Origin: Anaerolineae bacterium
GTDB taxonomy: Bacteria; Chloroflexota; Anaerolineae; J102
Assembly (NCBI GenBank): GCA_015493675.1
Contig: WGCR01000235.1
Coordinates: 1 to 7,111 of the forward strand
Direction: 5' to 3'
Length of the DNA stretch: 7,111 nt
Below are positions 5,746 to 7,111 of this stretch, one piece after another; positions within the stretch are counted from its first letter, which is position 1, and every line of letters starts with the position of its first letter. The translations under genes were made by a program, and so were the position numbers. The notes beneath the pieces are model-generated. The model saw only the letters and a list, made by a program, of their open reading frames with translations. It was not told where the DNA came from and did not search any database.

Positions 5746-5973
5746 ATGATGACAATTTCTGTCAAAACACTCAAAAAAGCTGTCGTCAAATTGTCCGAAG
5801 CGGAACTCAGGGAGTTTCGTTCCTGGTATGAAAGTTTTGATGCAAAACTGTGGGATGAGCAGCTCGAACGTGATATCGCCCAGGGGAAATTGGATTATCT
5901 GGCGGAACGAGCTATCAGCGACTATGAAGGTGCGACGCACTTGGCAAGTGCATCGCACCTGAGAGACAGTTAG
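5746..5973 (+). CDS. Solitary antitoxin-like protein (RelE/ParE-partner type), C-terminus altered by a palindrome
   Basis: A 75-aa charged protein from ATG 5746. Residues 14-60 (VKLSEAELREF, WYESFDAKLWDEQLE, IAQGKLDYLAERAISDY) match a pattern I recall from small antitoxins encoded before RelE/ParE-type toxins: an LSxxEL helix, then an FDAxxWDxQ-type segment, then GKLDxLAExA. In that family the chain normally ends shortly after the DY position with a short basic tail, followed at once by the toxin gene. Here the last dozen residues are encoded by a 33-bp palindrome, and no toxin follows; the next gene converges with its stop overlapping. It has its own strong promoter and ribosome site, so it is probably expressed. 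It could be a decayed toxin-antitoxin remnant, an orphan regulator or an anti-toxin acting on a toxin elsewhere. Being a gene is likely; the antitoxin role is moderate. Confidence 0.72.
   Translation: MMTISVKTLKKAVVKLSEAELREFRSWYESFDAKLWDEQLERDIAQGKLDYLAERAISDYEGATHLASASHLRDS
5928..5960. repeat. 33-bp palindromic element within the 3' end of the antitoxin-like gene
   Basis: Left arm AGGTGCGACGCACTT (5928-5942) and right arm AAGTGCATCGCACCT (5946-5960) pair over 15 positions with a single mismatch (C5936 against A5952) around a GGC loop. It lies in frame and encodes residues about 61-72 of the small protein. The sequence resembles a palindrome I recall as dispersed in Chloroflexota-like genomes. 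It sits 10-43 nt from both converging stop codons, so it could act on both transcripts, but no T-run follows it on either strand and it is not a typical intrinsic terminator. Confidence 0.85.
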
Positions 5974-7111
5974 GCATCCGTCCGCGGCGGACGTTCGCCG
6001 AAGTATTGGTAGTAATTGACCTCGATATTGGCGTTGAACAGCTTGCGCACCCGGTCGGGACGCCCGCGCTTGAAATAACGGGGAAACATTTTGTCCGCGG
6101 TCAGCACATAAACCGACCAGCCTTTTTTCTTCCTGAAGGTCTTGTGGAACGAGATGTAGATGTCGTTCAGCTCTTTGTAGTCCAGCAGCTTGACGCCGTA
6201 GGGGAAGTTGGAGATGAGAACGCCGTACTGCTGGTCGATCCACAGATCATGAATGTCTTTGGGCTCGAAAATGATGTCTTTGCCCACGCCCGCCCGTTTG
6301 GCGTTCACGATGGCGCCGGCAATGGCTTCCTCGTCGATGTCGTAGCCGAAGATGCGCATCTCGCCCGCAGGACGCATGGCCGCCCGAGCCTCTTCCCGGG
6401 CCAGATGCCAGGCCGATGCGGGGATGGCGGGCCATTCCTCCGAAGCGAAGCTTCGCCGCAGGCCCGGCGCCATGTTGCGCCCGATCATCGCCGCCTCGAT
6501 CAGAATTGTACCTGATCCGCACATGGGATCGATGAGCAGTCGATCGGGCCGCCAGAAACTAAGCTGCACCAGGGCCGCGGCCAGCGTCTCTTTGAGCGGG
6601 GCTGGGCCCGTATGCGCCCGATAGCCGCGTTTGTGCAGGCCCGCGCCCGATGTGTCCAGCGTCAGCGTGGCCACATCCTTCAGCAAAGAGGCGCGGATGG
6701 TGAACTCCGGGCCGGTCTCATCAAGCCAGTCGACGCGATAAGCATCTTTCAAACGCTCGACCACTGCTTTTTTGGTGATAGACTGGATAGCGCGGAAACT
6801 GCCCAACTGCGATTTGATCCCCTTGCCCAGCACCGTAAATCGCCCCTCCCGGGTGATCCAATTTTCCCAGGGCAGGGCGCGGACGCCCTCGAAAAGCTCG
6901 TCGAAGGTGCGGGCCTCGAATTCCCCCAGCTTCAACAACACCCGATCCGCACTGCGCAGCCACAGATTGGCGCGGGGGATGTCCGTCAGCCCGGCATCAA
7001 ACTCAACGCGCCCTTCCTGCACCCGGATATTTTCAAATCCCAGGGCGGAGACTTCACGTTTGACGACGCTTTCCAGGCCGAAAGCGGTGGTGGCGATGAG
7101 TGTGATAGATG
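5970..7111 (-). CDS. rlmL: THUMP-domain class I SAM-dependent 23S rRNA methyltransferase, RlmL/YpsC type (5' end beyond the right edge)
   Basis: Predicted guanine-N2 methyltransferase of 23S rRNA. The frame is open to the window edge; 379 codons are visible. The first ones (IATTAFGLESVVKREV) are the usual N-terminus of this family, so only a few codons are missing and the in-frame GTG at 7022 is not the start. Order: a ferredoxin-like/THUMP RNA-binding region (about 1-160), a KRGYR motif (160-164), SAM-binding motif I DPMCGSGTILIEAA (194-207), an acidic GYDID (255-259) and catalytic motif IV SNFPYG (300-305). Family members usually have NPPYG there, so Pro to Phe is notable. The length fits the single-domain YpsC form without the RlmK half of the E. 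coli fusion. Its TAA overlaps the TAG of the converging antitoxin-like gene. The symbol is by homology; the exact target guanine is not shown by sequence. Confidence 0.9.
   Translation of the reverse strand, partial: SITLIATTAFGLESVVKREVSALGFENIRVQEGRVEFDAGLTDIPRANLWLRSADRVLLKLGEFEARTFDELFEGVRALPWENWITREGRFTVLGKGIKSQLGSFRAIQSITKKAVVERLKDAYRVDWLDETGPEFTIRASLLKDVATLTLDTSGAGLHKRGYRAHTGPAPLKETLAAALVQLSFWRPDRLLIDPMCGSGTILIEAAMIGRNMAPGLRRSFASEEWPAIPASAWHLAREEARAAMRPAGEMRIFGYDIDEEAIAGAIVNAKRAGVGKDIIFEPKDIHDLWIDQQYGVLISNFPYGVKLLDYKELNDIYISFHKTFRKKKGWSVYVLTADKMFPRYFKRGRPDRVRKLFNANIEVNYYQYFGERPPRTDA

Noticed and set aside
5928..5960. Intrinsic terminator
   Set aside because: The stem is strong, but no run of T follows on either strand and the element lies inside a coding frame. 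It is better described as a dispersed palindrome.
5979..5993. Small hairpin CGTCCG-CGG-CGGACG at the methyltransferase 3' end
   Set aside because: Only 6 bp, within codons for a Pro-Pro-Arg-Thr stretch in a GC-rich gene, with no T-run. Chance is the simplest explanation.
7020..7022. GTG at 7022 as the methyltransferase start
   Set aside because: The frame upstream to the edge is open and encodes the conserved family N-terminus, so the true start is beyond the window.

Overview
The window is a GC-rich bacterial chromosome segment. Apart from one small gene, everything is coded on the minus strand, so transcription runs from high to low coordinates. Two kinds of short palindromic element and a fold-back repeat resemble repeats I associate with Chloroflexota (Anaerolineae-like) genomes, and the gene content fits. 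This is an impression from recall; no marker gene settles the taxonomy.

Right part (about 4618-7111): housekeeping genes. A 23S rRNA methyltransferase of the THUMP/RlmL type enters from the right edge (partial, minus strand). It converges on a small plus-strand gene (5746-5973) resembling the antitoxin half of a RelE/ParE-type toxin-antitoxin pair. That gene has no toxin beside it, and its last dozen codons lie in a 33-bp palindrome. Divergent from it is a complete mtnA (methylthioribose-1-phosphate isomerase, methionine salvage).

Left part (1-4554): a four-gene, same-strand cluster that looks like a defence or DNA-transaction module. In transcription order it holds a 287-aa protein of unknown family behind its own promoter, a BrxD/DUF2791-type P-loop ATPase, a second and paralogous ATPase with an added N-terminal Tudor-like domain, and an Lhr-like superfamily II helicase that runs off the left edge. 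The last two genes overlap by 4 bp (ATGA). BrxD-type ATPases next to Lhr-like helicases (BrxHI) are known from BREX phage-defence systems. No PglX, PglZ or BrxC is visible, and two ATPases plus the unknown first gene make this at least an unusual variant.

The two loose junctions in this cluster are each about 250 bp and each is occupied by a repeat. A 153-bp fold-back element with perfect 12-bp terminal inverted repeats lies between genes 1 and 2. Five perfect or near-perfect hairpins in strictly alternating orientation, with compensatory stem changes (REP/BIME-like), lie between genes 2 and 3. No stretch over 300 bp lacks a gene, and I see no RNA gene, CRISPR array or insertion-sequence transposase.
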